Source: Limonium bicolor
Taxonomy: Eukaryota > Streptophyta > Magnoliopsida > Caryophyllales > Plumbaginaceae
DNA: 64,000 bases
Assembly (NCBI GenBank): GCA_023374045.1
Contig: CM041776.1
Span: forward strand, 41,360,171-41,424,170
Direction: 5' to 3'
Positions 46,351 to 57,931 of this stretch are shown here, in pieces (within the stretch, counting starts at the first letter, position 1; each line of letters opens with the position of its first letter). A program made the translations under genes and the position numbers. The notes under the pieces are model-generated. The model saw only the letters and a list, made by a program, of their open reading frames with translations. It was not told where the DNA came from and did not search any database.

Positions 46351-46924
46351 CATTCCCTCCCCCGTTCCCGAATTCGTCTTCTTTGTTGCTAAATTTGCTA
46401 CTTTTACTGATATATTACGATAAAAACTGTAAATTATGACAGAAAAAAAACCTGGTTTTGCAGATCAAAATAGCAGAAATGATGACTTGTGCACTGGCTT
46501 TCCACCCGCTCCCGCTCTGATTACCGATTCTAGAGAGAAGTCAAAGAAAATTGTAGAGAGATAGAGAGTTTGAGATTTTGAAATGTTGTGGAGAGATAGT
46601 AGAGGGTAAAGGTGTATATATACAAGGATTTAAGGGTAAGGGCAATATCATAAAGTTTTTAAAATTTCAGACTGTACGAAGTGAAAACACGACTGAGCAT
46701 ATGAGTTCAGTTTCTAAATGATAGGGTGTTTTGGATCGGGTTTGGGGTCAACAAGTGAAGACGTGTTTGGCATGCCTGGCCTACAAAAAAAAACGTAAAA
46801 ATGGACACTAGTCATCCTATCCAACTCAGGTTCCTTCCTTCCTCCCCTCACACACTACAACTCGGTATGGGAATGTCGATGGAAAAGTAAAAAAACCTCA
46901 CGTTCCTCCAACCCAATATGGCAA
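46351..46924. other. PMD upstream region and probable MULE edge
   Basis: About 570 bp with no gene. Contains GA-rich stretches and a TATA-like sequence at 46613-46622. A MULE terminal inverted repeat would be expected near 46640-46790, but its partner cannot be identified in this window. Confidence 0.45.
46613..46622 (-). promoter_or_regulatory. Candidate TATA box of the PMD gene
   Basis: GTATATATAC, palindromic, about 630 bp upstream of the PMD start codon on the minus strand, followed by GA-rich (CT-rich on the minus strand) leader sequence. Confidence 0.35.
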
Positions 46925-47600
46925 TTCGAACTGAATAACTCTTTTTTAAAAAAGGACTAGTGTTTTAAATGGAAATATATAGTACGACAAAACGATTTTA
47001 TCTAATAAAATGAAATGTTTTTCTGAAGATAAAATTACAAGCGAATTGAAATAAAAATGGACAGTGAATTAGATATGAGTAGCAGTAAAAAGGATAGAAT
47101 AAACAAGTAATAAAATAAAAGGAAATGAGAGGAAGTTTAATCAAATTGACAGCAGACAAAATATACTGATGTGAATAATAATAGTAAAGGCACATAAAAT
47201 GATAGAAATAACACTAAAAATAATAATGATCAAAATAAAAGTAAATGCTAGGAGACAGTTAAAGTAGCAATAAATGGGATAATATGAATAAGTAATCAAA
47301 TGAAAATAAAAGAAAACCAAATAGATAAACAAATAGCAATACAAATAGAATATATAAAGAATAGTATGATAAGTAAATAAAACAAAACGGAACGGTTTAA
47401 AACGAGATTGTAGTTGGAAATTCATTTTTGAAGAATTGTGTTTTTTTATGAAATAATTTGAAAAGAAAATATAAAATGATGGTTCATTTTTGGCACGCAC
47501 ATTAATACATTTTTTTGAATCAGAAAGGCGGCGACTCCTCTTATTTTATTTATTATTTCAGAATTTGCTGTACGGGGTGAGATATTTTGGTGTCTATACA
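46925..47600 (-). mobile_element. Truncated LTR (G1) of a TGTAGACACC-type element
   Basis: The right end TGTCTATACA and the preceding blocks (GGCGGCGACTCCTCTTATTTTATTTATTAT, TTTTTGGCACGC) match the right end of LTR G2 (55000-55095). The sequence then runs into A-rich DNA without a recognisable other end. It abuts copia integrase sequence at 47601. Confidence 0.7.
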
Positions 47601-48773
47601 TTACAATGTCAAGTTGAAACTAGTTGTTTCTTCTTGATCTTGCCTCAGTGATCACGAGTTTTCATCTCATCAAAAACCACATGGACACTCTCTTCAATCT
47701 TTAAAGTCCTCTTGTTGTAGACTTTGTAGGCTCTGCTTTGATGAGAGTATGCTAGGACGATAGTACAATCGCTCCTTGCACCGAACTTGCCTAAGGCATC
47801 CTTTCCGTTGTTGTCCACAAACCATTTGCATCCAAACACTCTAACGTGAATGATGTTTGGCTTTATTCCTTTGAAAAGCTCATATGGTGTCTTGTTGAGA
47901 ATTGGCCTGATGTGTGTTTTGTTGGTGACGTAGCAGGATGTCGCGACAGCTTCGGCTCAGAAGGTCTATGGAAGACCGGTCTTTGTGAAGCAATTCAAGT
48001 GGTTATGATGTACTTACTACATTCTAGTTAACTGCTTTATGATGATAAACCAGGCTAGAGAAAAGATAGGCTATTACTAAAGCTGTGAAAAAGAATTGCT
48101 AGCGAAAGTTTGATTTTCTTAGTTTAATCGCCGATAAAGAAAGTAGCGTCACTTCCTGGTGGTATGAAAAAAAGATAGTGCCTTCGCTGCGCCCCTAGAA
48201 GGTGGATTGCTTCTCTCACCCGTAGGCGCAAGGAGCTCAACCTATTTTGTTTTGAGACGAATGAATACCGAAGAAAGGAAGGCCGTCGTGGAAAAGAACT
48301 TCACGCTCGTGCTCCTAACAAAACAGCCTAATGAGAATCCAAAGAAATTCCATGAGAAGAGATGGATTGCACATGTAATCATAGTCAAAAACGAGATTGA
48401 GTCAAGCTCGTGAAAGCAATATCGAATAGGGACCGAGGATCCGTTAATGAATTGTAGAGATCTAGTCGGTAACCATTGATTCAAGAAGACGCAGTGAACA
48501 AAAGACATTCGAAATCAATCGTGCTGTACGGAGAGATGAAGCACTTCCCCCTAACACTTAAAGCTAGACCTAGTTTTCTTTCCCCTAACGCATGCATCAC
48601 AAAGACTGGTCCCCGAGTGTTTTAGAGTGGGAAACCCACTGACCAACTATTGTCTATACAGGTTTTTAAGTAAGGTTAAGCTAATGTGTCTTATTATTTT
48701 ATGCCATAGCATGTACTCATCAACTAACGTAGATAAACATGGTAAATTAACACTCTCTAGATCCTCTAGACAA
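47601..48773 (-). pseudogene. Ty1/copia integrase, degenerate, distal part
   Basis: Directly continues the copia frame broken at 55101. Reading leftwards from 48778: VYIT-CLEDLESVNLPC, WHKIIRHISL (H and H of the zinc module) and CDACVRGKKTRSSFK (C-x2-C) end at about 48570. The catalytic core (about 48000-48560) is too decayed to follow. From 47990 it is clear again: AEAVATSCYVTNKT, HIRPILNKTPYELFKG, then VFGCKWFVDNNGKDALGKF and ESVHVVFDEMK. Several stops are present (two just before AEAVA). RT and RNase H are absent; LTR G1 follows. Confidence 0.8.
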
Positions 48774-48778
48774 GTGAT
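48774..48778. other. Target duplication of solo LTR G2 (GTGAT)
   Basis: GTGAT here and at 55096-55100. Removing one copy plus the LTR restores the copia reading frame (NVYIT followed by CLEDLES). Confidence 0.9.
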
Positions 48779-50084
48779 TGTGGAGGGTGATTTTTCGGTA
48801 TCAGGGGGGTCTATCTAAATATGGTTCTTGACTGAAAAGCCTAGATCCTAAAATGCCATTATGTGGAGGGTGAAAGCCCGTCATTCTAGCATCCCTCAAA
48901 TACCTACTAAATCATCCATCTTGACCAGAAAGCATGAAGAGGAGTGCAAGTGTGCACTACACCCGCTCTCGATGGGCTCCACGCGGACTTATGCCCTAAG
49001 GGCGAAAATTGACTTGAGTCGCCACCTAGTTTGACCTAAGGAACTAGGAAGGGAGGAAAAGGGTTCTAAGAACCGTTAATTGACTTTGATGATTTGTTGC
49101 CTATGGATAGGACTTATCTGATCATACTAGAGATTCTGTGTGGGTTCGCACTGGGTTACACCCCTTAGAAGTGGCAACGACCATGACTTTGGATTGGTGC
49201 CCAAGGAAACCTCGATCTCCAATTGTCAGGATTGCCTTCTTTCAAAACCTTATTAAAGTGATTCATTTAAAAGTCAAGGATAGGAATAGGACGAAAAGAG
49301 TGGGTGAAGCGAGCTTTTCTGCCAAGCTAGCGTCAAGAAGAAGAATCGGTGAATTCGGATGAGTATAGAATGAAGGTTTGGGAAAACCGGGGGTTGAGTG
49401 AATAGACAAGACATATAGAGTCTAATGGTTTGAAGTTTACGGGAAACCGAAGAAACTTTAAGTGATTTGAGAGTTATAAAGAATGCCTTAGAGTGGGGAA
49501 AAGGGTTTTTTTATTGGAATGGGGTCACACCCTATGTGGGCTGCCTACGTACTCAACCCCCTATTGAGATCAGACCTTACGTAGTTCCGGGACCTTTAGG
49601 ATGGCTGGGCTTTTCGAGGTGATCGAGGGTTAGAAGTGGTTGTTTGGAGGGGAGATAGTCGAGTGCAAAAGGGTATATTGATTGAAGTGGGGTCGCACCC
49701 TGTGTAGGTTGCTTACGTACTCAATTCCGTATTAAGATCAGACCTTACGTAGTTCACAACCTTTGGGGATTTGGGAGTTTTGGGGGGTTTTTGAAGGAAT
49801 TGGGATTTTGACCTTTTGGGTCTTTGAGGGGTCAGTGGGGTTTTGTTGTCATTTCGTGGGGCTTGATGGATTGTCGAGTTTGTTTTGGAGTTTGAGGTGC
49901 TCGACTCTGTGAGACATTTAGATTCTTGAAATGATGAAGTCTGTGAGACACTCGGGTCTGCGAGATGTTCGAGGCTTGAAAGGGTTATCAAATTTCAAGA
50001 GGTTCGTCTTTTTGAGGAGCTAAGAATTTTCGAAGTGTTTGAATTTGATGAGTCTATTGAGATGTCCAAATCTGTTAAACTGCA

Positions 50085-50275
50085 GAGACATTCAAGTCTG
50101 TTGAGCTATTGAGACGGTCGAGTCTGTTGAGCTGCTGAGACAGTCGAGTCTGTTGAGCTGCTGAGACGGTCGAGTCTGTTGAGCTGCTGAGACGGTTGAG
50201 TCTGTTAAACTGCTGAGACGTTTGAGTCTGTTGAGCTGTTGAGACGTTCAAGTCTGCTGAGCCGCTGAGACTTTT
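50085..50275 (+). repeat. 26-bp tandem array, about seven copies
   Basis: Units start GAGAC at 50085, 50111, 50137, 50163, 50189, 50215 and 50241, consensus GAGACGGTCGAGTCTGTTGA followed by GCTGCT. Copies in the middle are nearly identical; the edges are diverged. Confidence 0.93.
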
Positions 50276-50917
50276 AAAGATTCGAGATGCTTGAGTTCTC
50301 CAGAGTTTGGAATTTCAAGGAGTTTGAAGTTTTAAGGAATTTGAGATTTATGATGTTTGGAATTATTAAGGATTGAAATGAAATTGAATTGAATTGGGAA
50401 TGAAAAGAATTTTGAATTGATTTGAGATTGAGATTGATATTGAATCGAATTGGGTGAAGAATTGAATTGAAATGATTTTGGATTGAAATTGAGATGAAAT
50501 GGATGAAATTGAAGTTAAATTGGAGTTGCATGAATTTTGATTTGAATTGGAGTTGTGGGCCATATTCTGACTCATGGGTTTGGATCGGGCCTTGGAATTG
50601 GACCGGGTTGGGCCCTATGAATGAGATGGATTTGGGGCTTAGAATTGGGCTTGATTTGGCCTTTAAAATTGAAGTTGGAAGATGTTTTGAATCTATGAGA
50701 CAATTAGAGTTTGGAAGGAGTTTGAAGTTTGATCTTAAAACTTTTGGAAGCATTTCAAATGCTTTGTGAGGTTGAAGTGTGTCTAATGAGTGTATGAAGA
50801 GTATTTAATGTTGACATGTGAAAATCTTTGATTTCGAAGAATTCATGAAGATAATATGGTTTCGGAGTGAGTGCATTGATTTTGAAGAGTGTATGTTGAG
50901 TGAGTATGAGAGGGATT

Positions 50918-51210
50918 GATTTTGAAGTGTGTTTGGTGAGAGAGTGTGAGAGAGATTAATTTTGCAGTGTGTTTGATAAGAGAATGTGAAAGAGATTGAT
51001 TTTGAAGCGTATTTGGTGAGAGAGTGTGAGAGAGATTGATTTTGCAGTGTGTTTGATGAGAGAGTGTGAAAGAGATTGATTTTGAAGCGTATTTGGTGAG
51101 AGAGTGTGAGAGAGATTGACTTTGAAGTGTGTTTGATGAGAGAGTATGAGAGAGATTGATTTTGTAGTGTGTTTGATGAGAGAGTGTGATAGAGATTAAC
51201 TTTGAAGTGG
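50918..51210 (+). repeat. 40-bp tandem array with 80-bp higher-order pattern
   Basis: Units start at 50918, 50958, 50998, 51038, 51078, 51118, 51158 and 51198. Two forms alternate over part of the array (GATTTTGAAGCGTATTTGGT and GATTTTGCAGTGTGTTTGAT), so duplication proceeded partly in pairs. Confidence 0.9.
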
Positions 51211-54200
51211 AATTTGACTCATTGGATCTTTAAATTGATTTGGAATTGGATGATTGATTGATTGTGAATTTTATTCTTACTTTAGAGGATGATTTGGAAA
51301 ATTTTAAGGGAAACGGGTATTCCTCACATGGGCCGTGTCTAGGACCCGTATTCATGGAGGATACCTAAACCTAAGGCTTTTCTAAAGTGGCCTCAAAGGT
51401 CCACTAAGTGGGCAACCTAATGGGCTTTCTAGGGCCACCTGCTCCAACCCGTTTGGCTGGTTATGGACCGAGCCTGAACAAAATTAGATTTGGGCCAAGA
51501 GTTACATGGGCCCAAACAGGATCAATCCATACACTTACAAAATCATAGGCAAGAATGATGAACAAATGATATGTAGAGATGAATTTTCAAGGCTATATAA
51601 ACAAATATACATGCGAACATGGATTTTAAAAGCTATCCGAAAAAAACAAATATATATAAGAAAAGAATTCAGAATCTTGTCTAAGTAATTATATACATGT
51701 GGACATGGATTTTAAAAGCTTAAGTTATGTACGTATGAAATGAATTTCAAAAGTAGTACGAGAAATGTATATACAAGAACGAATCATCAAAGCTATCTAG
51801 GTAGCGAATCAGAATTATTTAAATCTAAAACTCTCAAAAACTAACAAGATGAGTCCTACTGTATGGGTTTCTAACCAATTGTTAGTCTTATCCTATTTAC
51901 TATCTTTCAATAGTCAATCAAAAGTTGCAAGCAAGAGAATAATGTAACGGTTATGGGATGAAGTCACAAAAATGAATAAGTCACAACACTACAACCGAAA
52001 GTAAAAACAACAAACAGATTACAAATTGATACAAATACAAGTGAAAAGTTTAAATCTAAATCTGCTATGGGCGGTCGCATCGACGCCGCCTCACTTGAGC
52101 CGAATGATCAGCAAGAAGTGCACCAACCGTTACACGTGTTTGAAGTGGAGACCCCGGTAGTCCTAGCCAAACTCCAGTTCCTTAGCTAAGCAGGTTTCCA
52201 AGGTTTCCATTCCCCGAGCATTATGTACATGTCATAGAACAAAAACAAAGATACACGAGAATAGTTAGTAATGAAATGTAAGAGGATTGGGGTGTGTGCA
52301 ATGGGATCATATGACCCCTCTCAATGGGAGGAAAGGGGGAATCTAATCATCTCCCACACCCCAACCGAGAACATAGAAAAGAGTTTCAAGCTGCCGCAAT
52401 TAGGGGAGCACGGAATAAGCAAAAGATTAAACAAATGCTAAGGATTGTAAGATAGATCAAACATTGGGGTTGCTACTCAAATTAATTCGTCATCTTACAT
52501 TATGACTCAAACCGAAGTCTAGTATCAAAGATGGGGTTGTGAGTCATGCGGGATCATATATGAAAGAGGTTTAAAATCATTTCCCTCTAAGATGGAGAAT
52601 TAATAAGGACCAACCAGCCAACGGGTGAGTTTTTCTTAACAATTATAACATGGGGGCAACTATAACTCGATTCATGTTCTTATCAAAGCGCGAGGGACAA
52701 TGTCATGCTAGTTATCAACTTAATTTCCAAACCACATCAATGCGCAAGGAGCAAGATCAAAGCCGAAGCAATGTAATTTCCAAATCAAATTTAAGGCGTG
52801 ACAAGAATAATTAGCAAGTTGCTTGTGAAAGAAAAGTTAACCGTTAGGGTTTCAAACCCATGAGACAATACTAAGCCCAAAGCGCGACCAATGTCCAATT
52901 GCAAAGCCCAAAGTCAAATCCAAGCCAACAAGTCCACATGTGCAAGCCTCACTCTATTCTGATTGATATAAGTGTACCTCGGTAAGTCATGAAACCAACA
53001 GCAGGTGAGGGGAATGAGTTAAACAAATAGTATAATAGGCAAAATGAAATCAAACTCAGATCATAAGGTTACATCAGCTAACATAATGGGTCAATCCGCA
53101 AGCCCAAAAAAGTCCAAAGGAGATTTCCGTATATGCATAGCCCATAAATAATCAAACGATCAAGGTCAAACCGCAAGTGGATTCCATTGACACTGGCTCA
53201 TTTAAACAAATTAAGACCTGCGACCAGCAAAGAGGTCCAAGTCCACACAAATTTGATTAGGTATACAGGTCAAACGGGTTGTATCTGTATTTTGCCGAAT
53301 CTAAGTATAATATCCATAAAACTTGCCTAAACCAGTCAATAGCAATCGGTAAAAATCAGTCCACAAAGAAAAAGGGTTTAAACCCTTGCTAGCTCCAATC
53401 CAACATTAAGATTTCAATCTCAAGCCAATATCTCAGCGCTACGCTTTTAGCTAAACATCGGGACAATTAATTAACTGCATAAGATTCCATTGAGACTCGA
53501 ACAGATCCAGACTGTACATAGATCACAAAGCTCATATACTCGGTATTCAGATAAAACCACAACCCAAACACAACAGGTGAAACTAACATACTGAACAAAA
53601 TTATCAGGATGGTCCCTGAGAAGGAGGATTCAACAGAGAAATGCATAGGGATCCGGGTAAGACTCCTGACATTGAGTAATCAAGTACAAATGAAACATTG
53701 GTTAGCCAGTTCGAATCAGAGCCAAATACGTGCGAATCTCCTTTCATGACATGAATTTAGCATAATGGGGAAGTTTTGATAGTGTGAATCCGACATTCTC
53801 GCCATCAGAACAAAGTAAGAAAGTGAGAAAGCTTACCATCCAAGAAAGTGGGCTATACCAGTGGAGATTCGACCAGTGTCTAGGTTTGAAGCGTGGAATC
53901 AGATAAACCAAGTCGACCAGAGAAGGCCGGTGCTCACTGATGACCAAAACTGAAAACAACGGAGACGCGATGAACTCCCGATTGTGGGAAAGGCCAAAAA
54001 AACCCACGGAAAGGACGGGAGTCCTCTTCTTTCAATTTTTGTTTGTTATTTTGTTGTCGTTCAGGACAATGCCAAATCGAGGATAAAGAAATGAAAGGGA
54101 TGAGGGAATGAGGGCGAATTTTGGTCAGCTTCAACATCAATTTAAGGGAGTGGTGGTCGAATGGGATAGAGGAAGATGGCAATGGTCAACATTTCCTCTG

Positions 54201-54570
54201 TTTCCAGAAATTGGTCAGAGAGGAGTGGGAGGTAGGAGACGTATTGTTTGAGAGACTACCCACCGCTACCTTTTTTATGGCTTTTTATGGAATCCACTCC
54301 TAATCGATCGACAGGGAAGTAGAAGAAGAGGAGAGTCAGGTGAAGTAGGAATCGACCAAAGAAGGAGGTAAGGGGTGGGCTGGTAAATCAAAGAACGGGT
54401 GGCTAGGGTTCTCTGGAGATTTGCTGATGAAGAATCATCGAAAGAGTGGAGGATGATCTTGGTCTCATTTTCAATTGTGCTATCGAAGAAGATCGAGGAG
54501 GATGATAGGAGGCTGGTGAGGTAGAAAGAGTCGACCGCCGAAGAAAATCATGGCTACTGTTGTTGTTGTC

Positions 54571-54584
54571 TTCTTATAGAGCCA
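54571..54584 (-). promoter_or_regulatory. Candidate TATA box of LTR G2
   Basis: On the minus strand GGCTCTATAAGAAG, about 510 bp inside the LTR from its TGTAGACACC end, a typical U3 promoter position. Confidence 0.55.
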
Positions 54585-55100
54585 GGGTGGGTTCTAGGGT
54601 TTATGAGTGGGCTTGAGTTTTTGTTTGGGCCTGTAGGCCCAATGCTTGGAGCTGGAATGGGTTTAAGGGACTAGGCTAGACCAGAATTCAATCAAGTGTG
54701 GATTGTGTTTGTGAGCTGAAAATAAAAGTGTATAGACTGAAGTGAATTGAAATGATAACAAAACCACTGATGTTAATGGCAGAATAAATTAAAATATAAG
54801 AAAAATGACAAATAAATAAATAAATAAATAGAATATAAATAAGAATAAGATTGTAAAATAAGTGAATAAACATAAGGGATGGCTTTGAAACAAGAACGTC
54901 GTTGGAAACTCTTTTGTAAAAGATCGGCCTCTTTTTTCTAAAATGCTTGGAAAATCAGTTCAAAAACTTATAAAAAAGTGGCTTCGTTTTGGCACGCATG
55001 TTAGCACGTTTTTGAAAAAGAAAGGCGATGACCCCTCTTATTTTATTTATTATATTGGAATTTGCTTTATGGGGTGAGAATTTTTGGTGTCTACAGTGAT

Positions 55101-57243
55101 ATAGACATTTTTCCACCTACGACCTCTAAGCAACTCTTTTCCACTACTTTCGTTGATTATACAAAAATGGGATGAATAAAAATGTGCAGAATTTTCTTTG
55201 CTACATATCTGAGATACACTTAGCAAATTGAATTTCAAGCCTTCCATAAGATAAACACCATTAATGACATAATTATTTAAAAACCAACTTTTTGTATACC
55301 TATAATATTACCTTTTTTATTGTCGTCGAAGAAAATTGTTCCTTGGTGCTTAGTCATGAGTGAGAGGAACTGCCATTTGCCACTTGTCATGTGCTTGGAG
55401 CACTCACTGTCGATGTACCAGTAGGGATCTACTCCCACTCTAACCTGCATTTAACAATTAATGGGCAAGATTAGGGACCAATGAATTTGGGTCCTTTATC
55501 ACCAACAAATTCAGTTCAATGTTCTATCTTATCTACCCATTTTAATCCAACCATAGCCAGTTGCCATGATTGCATAAAGCGAGTCCTGTAACATCTAGAC
55601 TGGTAGAGACCGGGTTGTCTACAGAGGTAACACATACCTATGATCAGTCCTCGACAGTTGCCCGACGAGTCGTCTACCACTCCATGATGGTCTTCTCCGG
55701 TTTCCTTCCTTTTTCATTTTCTACATTAGTAAGTTTTTTTTAAGGAAACCAGCTCATTTTCAGCTTTGTTAAGCGTGACTATGAGGTTGCCATTTTCATG
55801 TTGTTTTTCACTAGCATTCATTTTATTGGTGGTTTCATCTAGATTTAGTTTCAGTTTCTCATGATTGGCAAGTAACACATTATAGTTGTCTTGTAGTTTC
55901 CTAATGGCCTTTTTTAAGTTTACTACACATTCGGCTTTTAAATGAATTCTAGACAATCATTTTCTTCATTTAACTCGTCATTGAATTTTTCATATTCCTA
56001 TAATTGATCAACAAGAATTTTAGCGAACTTTTTAAGACTAAGCAACTTAGATTTTACAATTCTCTTTTTCAGTTTAAGAAGGATTACCTAGGTTTGGTCT
56101 TCGTCATCCTCTAATGGCTCATAGACATGCTTCTCGACAGCTTCACCATCCATGACTAGACACATATTGTCTATGTCCTTCCCCATATAGGCTCTCTCGA
56201 TACAGAAGTTGGCTTTCTCATCTCCTAATTGCTCGGTGTCAAAGTCCTAATCATCATCACTGAAGTCATTGTCTCCCTAGGCGGCAACCAGAGCCTTCTT
56301 CTTCTGCTTTCTAATGAAATATAGTGGTTGTTCACTTGTAATTTTTGTTGGCCTCTCTTGGCTTCTGTGGGTAGTTTTTGATGTGGTGTCCTCTCTTGGA
56401 CACCCAAAACACTTTTCTCCTTTCTTTTGTCGATCTTCATTGTCTCTAGAGTCATTCTTCTTCTGCATATTTTTCTTGGACATCTTCTTGAAATATCTTT
56501 TGGTGTAAAGAACCATTTTCTCATCATTCACATTAGATTTTGAGTCGCTCTCTTCAACTACTTGAAAAGCAAGTCCTTTCCCTTTTTTCCTTATTGGTCA
56601 TCTTAGCGTTTCCGTGCTACAACTTCCGCTCAAATTCCATAAAGGATCCCAACATGTTGGCGACCGACATCTTGGATAGGTCATGAACCTCCTGCATGGT
56701 GTTCACCTTGTTGTCGAAGGATGCGGGCATGGACCTTAAGAATTTTCTGATCTGGTCTTCGTTGGATATAGATCTACCTAGTACCAACATTTTGTGGGTC
56801 ACCTTGGTGAATCTTGTATGCATTTCCTAAATGCTCTCCTTTTCTTCCTACTTGATCAGTTCCTAGTGGGTTAGAAGGAGCTCTGTCCTTGCTTGTTAAT
56901 CTATGCTTTCCCTTCTTAGGTGACTTCCAGTGTCTCCCATATCTCCTTTGAGGTTTTGAGTGGTGATCTTTGAGTATTACTCTGGGAGCAATGCACAATG
57001 AAGTAGCTTCACTGCTCTGGGGTTGAAGACTGGCTTCTTTATATGGTCATCCGTCATGATGTCGATTGAGAGGGGAATTCCTTGAGCATATCTGTAAGTG
57101 TATTCCCTAACACTTATCACTTACCAGATCTGTGGGTCTTCAAATTTGATGTGGTATTCCATTTTGTTCATCTAGTAGGTGTAGTATTCACCGTTGCAGA
57201 GCGGTGGTCAATTTGGAGTTGTACCGTCTTCTAAGGCTAGCAT
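55101..57243 (-). pseudogene. Ty1/copia (SIRE-like) gag, protease and start of integrase, degenerate
   Basis: Gag appears to start at Met 57243 (MLALEDGTTPN, then a stop and PPLCNGEYYTY). It continues with MHTRFTKVTHKMLVLGRSIS, IRKFLRSMPASFDNKVN, a Lys-rich region around the former zinc knuckle (56225-56530) and a Glu/Lys coiled-coil (55726-55956). The protease-like motif reads WYIDSECSKHMTSGKW at about 55395-55440, where copia proteases normally have DSGCSKHM, so the catalytic Gly is replaced by Glu. The pre-integrase segment LKFNLLSVSQICSKE and ELLRGRRWKNVYIT leads into the target site of LTR G2. Many stops and frame changes are present. Confidence 0.82.
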
Positions 57244-57931
57244 GCTGGAGCACCCATTGATATTCTTCTAGATTGGGTAACTGTGAGCCTTAGGTTTTTT
57301 GAACCTTATCCGATGTTGATTGAGTTGATTAGGATATATTCAGGTTCTAGGTCCACTTATAACCTAAGCTTAATAAATATGTTATAAAACTAGAATTATT
57401 AAAACTAGTGTTAGCCCACTATAACATATTAAGAGTCACCACCTAATTTTAACCTACGGTAAATTAGGAAAGGTTAAGAGTTCGGGTTTGGGGCTTGGTA
57501 TATAACTGTTTCGGGTTCAAATTAATTTCACTACCCTTCTAAGTTATTTTTCCCCTACTTATGTCATTAATGGTTTACTTTAAGGTTGATTTAACCTAAA
57601 TGTGCATTCTTATGTATTTTTTGACATTTTTTGACTAAAATTGAATATGAAATCTAAACTACCCTAAATTAGGGTCTCGAAAGTAAAATTATGTCAAATT
57701 TTAAAGAGTAAATTACTCAGAACCCCCTTGAGGATTTGAGATATTACAGTTAACCCCCTTGTGTTTATCATAATCATTGGTAACCACCTCAAGGTTAAGG
57801 TATATTTGACTACAAGCCCCCAAACTATAACTATATTATTAGAAAGTTAACTACGTGTTGATCTATCAACTTAATCACATTAATAATGTCAGGATGGACA
57901 ACAAAACTGCTTAATCATCATCGTCTAACTC
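57244..57931. other. Unassigned sequence between the copia gag and LTR E2
   Basis: Contains AGAGTCACCACCTAATTTTAACC (about 57431), reminiscent of the Tat-like LTR motif near 49012, and AT-rich stretches. No gene or clear copia LTR or primer site is seen. Confidence 0.5.

Larger units (their letters stand above)
48779..55095 (-). mobile_element. Solo LTR G2, 6317 bp, TGTAGACACC-type (Tat/Ogre-like)
   Basis: Starts TG at 48779 and ends TGTCTACA at 55095, with GTGAT on both sides. Its size, the GCCTACGTACTC...CCTTACGTAGTTC motif (about 49527-49590 and 49708-49757) and the GACTTGAGTCGCCACCTAG motif (about 49012) are features I associate with Tat/Ogre-type gypsy elements. It contains a 26-bp array (50085-50275), a 40-bp array (50918-51210) and a TATA box (54571-54584). 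Open frames inside are low-complexity. Confidence 0.85.

Noticed and set aside
46640..46790. Terminal inverted repeat of the MULE
   Set aside because: No complementary partner near 31615 or elsewhere in the window. The left end is probably off-window or destroyed, so the boundary is not claimed.
48050..48600. Sequence that at first looked organelle-derived (mitochondrial-like GC-balanced stretch)
   Set aside because: After recognising solo LTR G2 and its GTGAT duplication, the flanks read as a continuous copia integrase (CDACVRGKKTRSSFK); the middle is simply decayed copia.
50085..51210. Regular tandem repeats as a CRISPR array
   Set aside because: Units are contiguous with no unique spacers, in a plant nuclear LTR.
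46925..55095. G1 and G2 as the two LTRs of one element
   Set aside because: Copia sequence continues on both sides of G2 with its own target duplication, and copia integrase abuts G1 with no polypurine tract; they are separate insertions of related LTRs.
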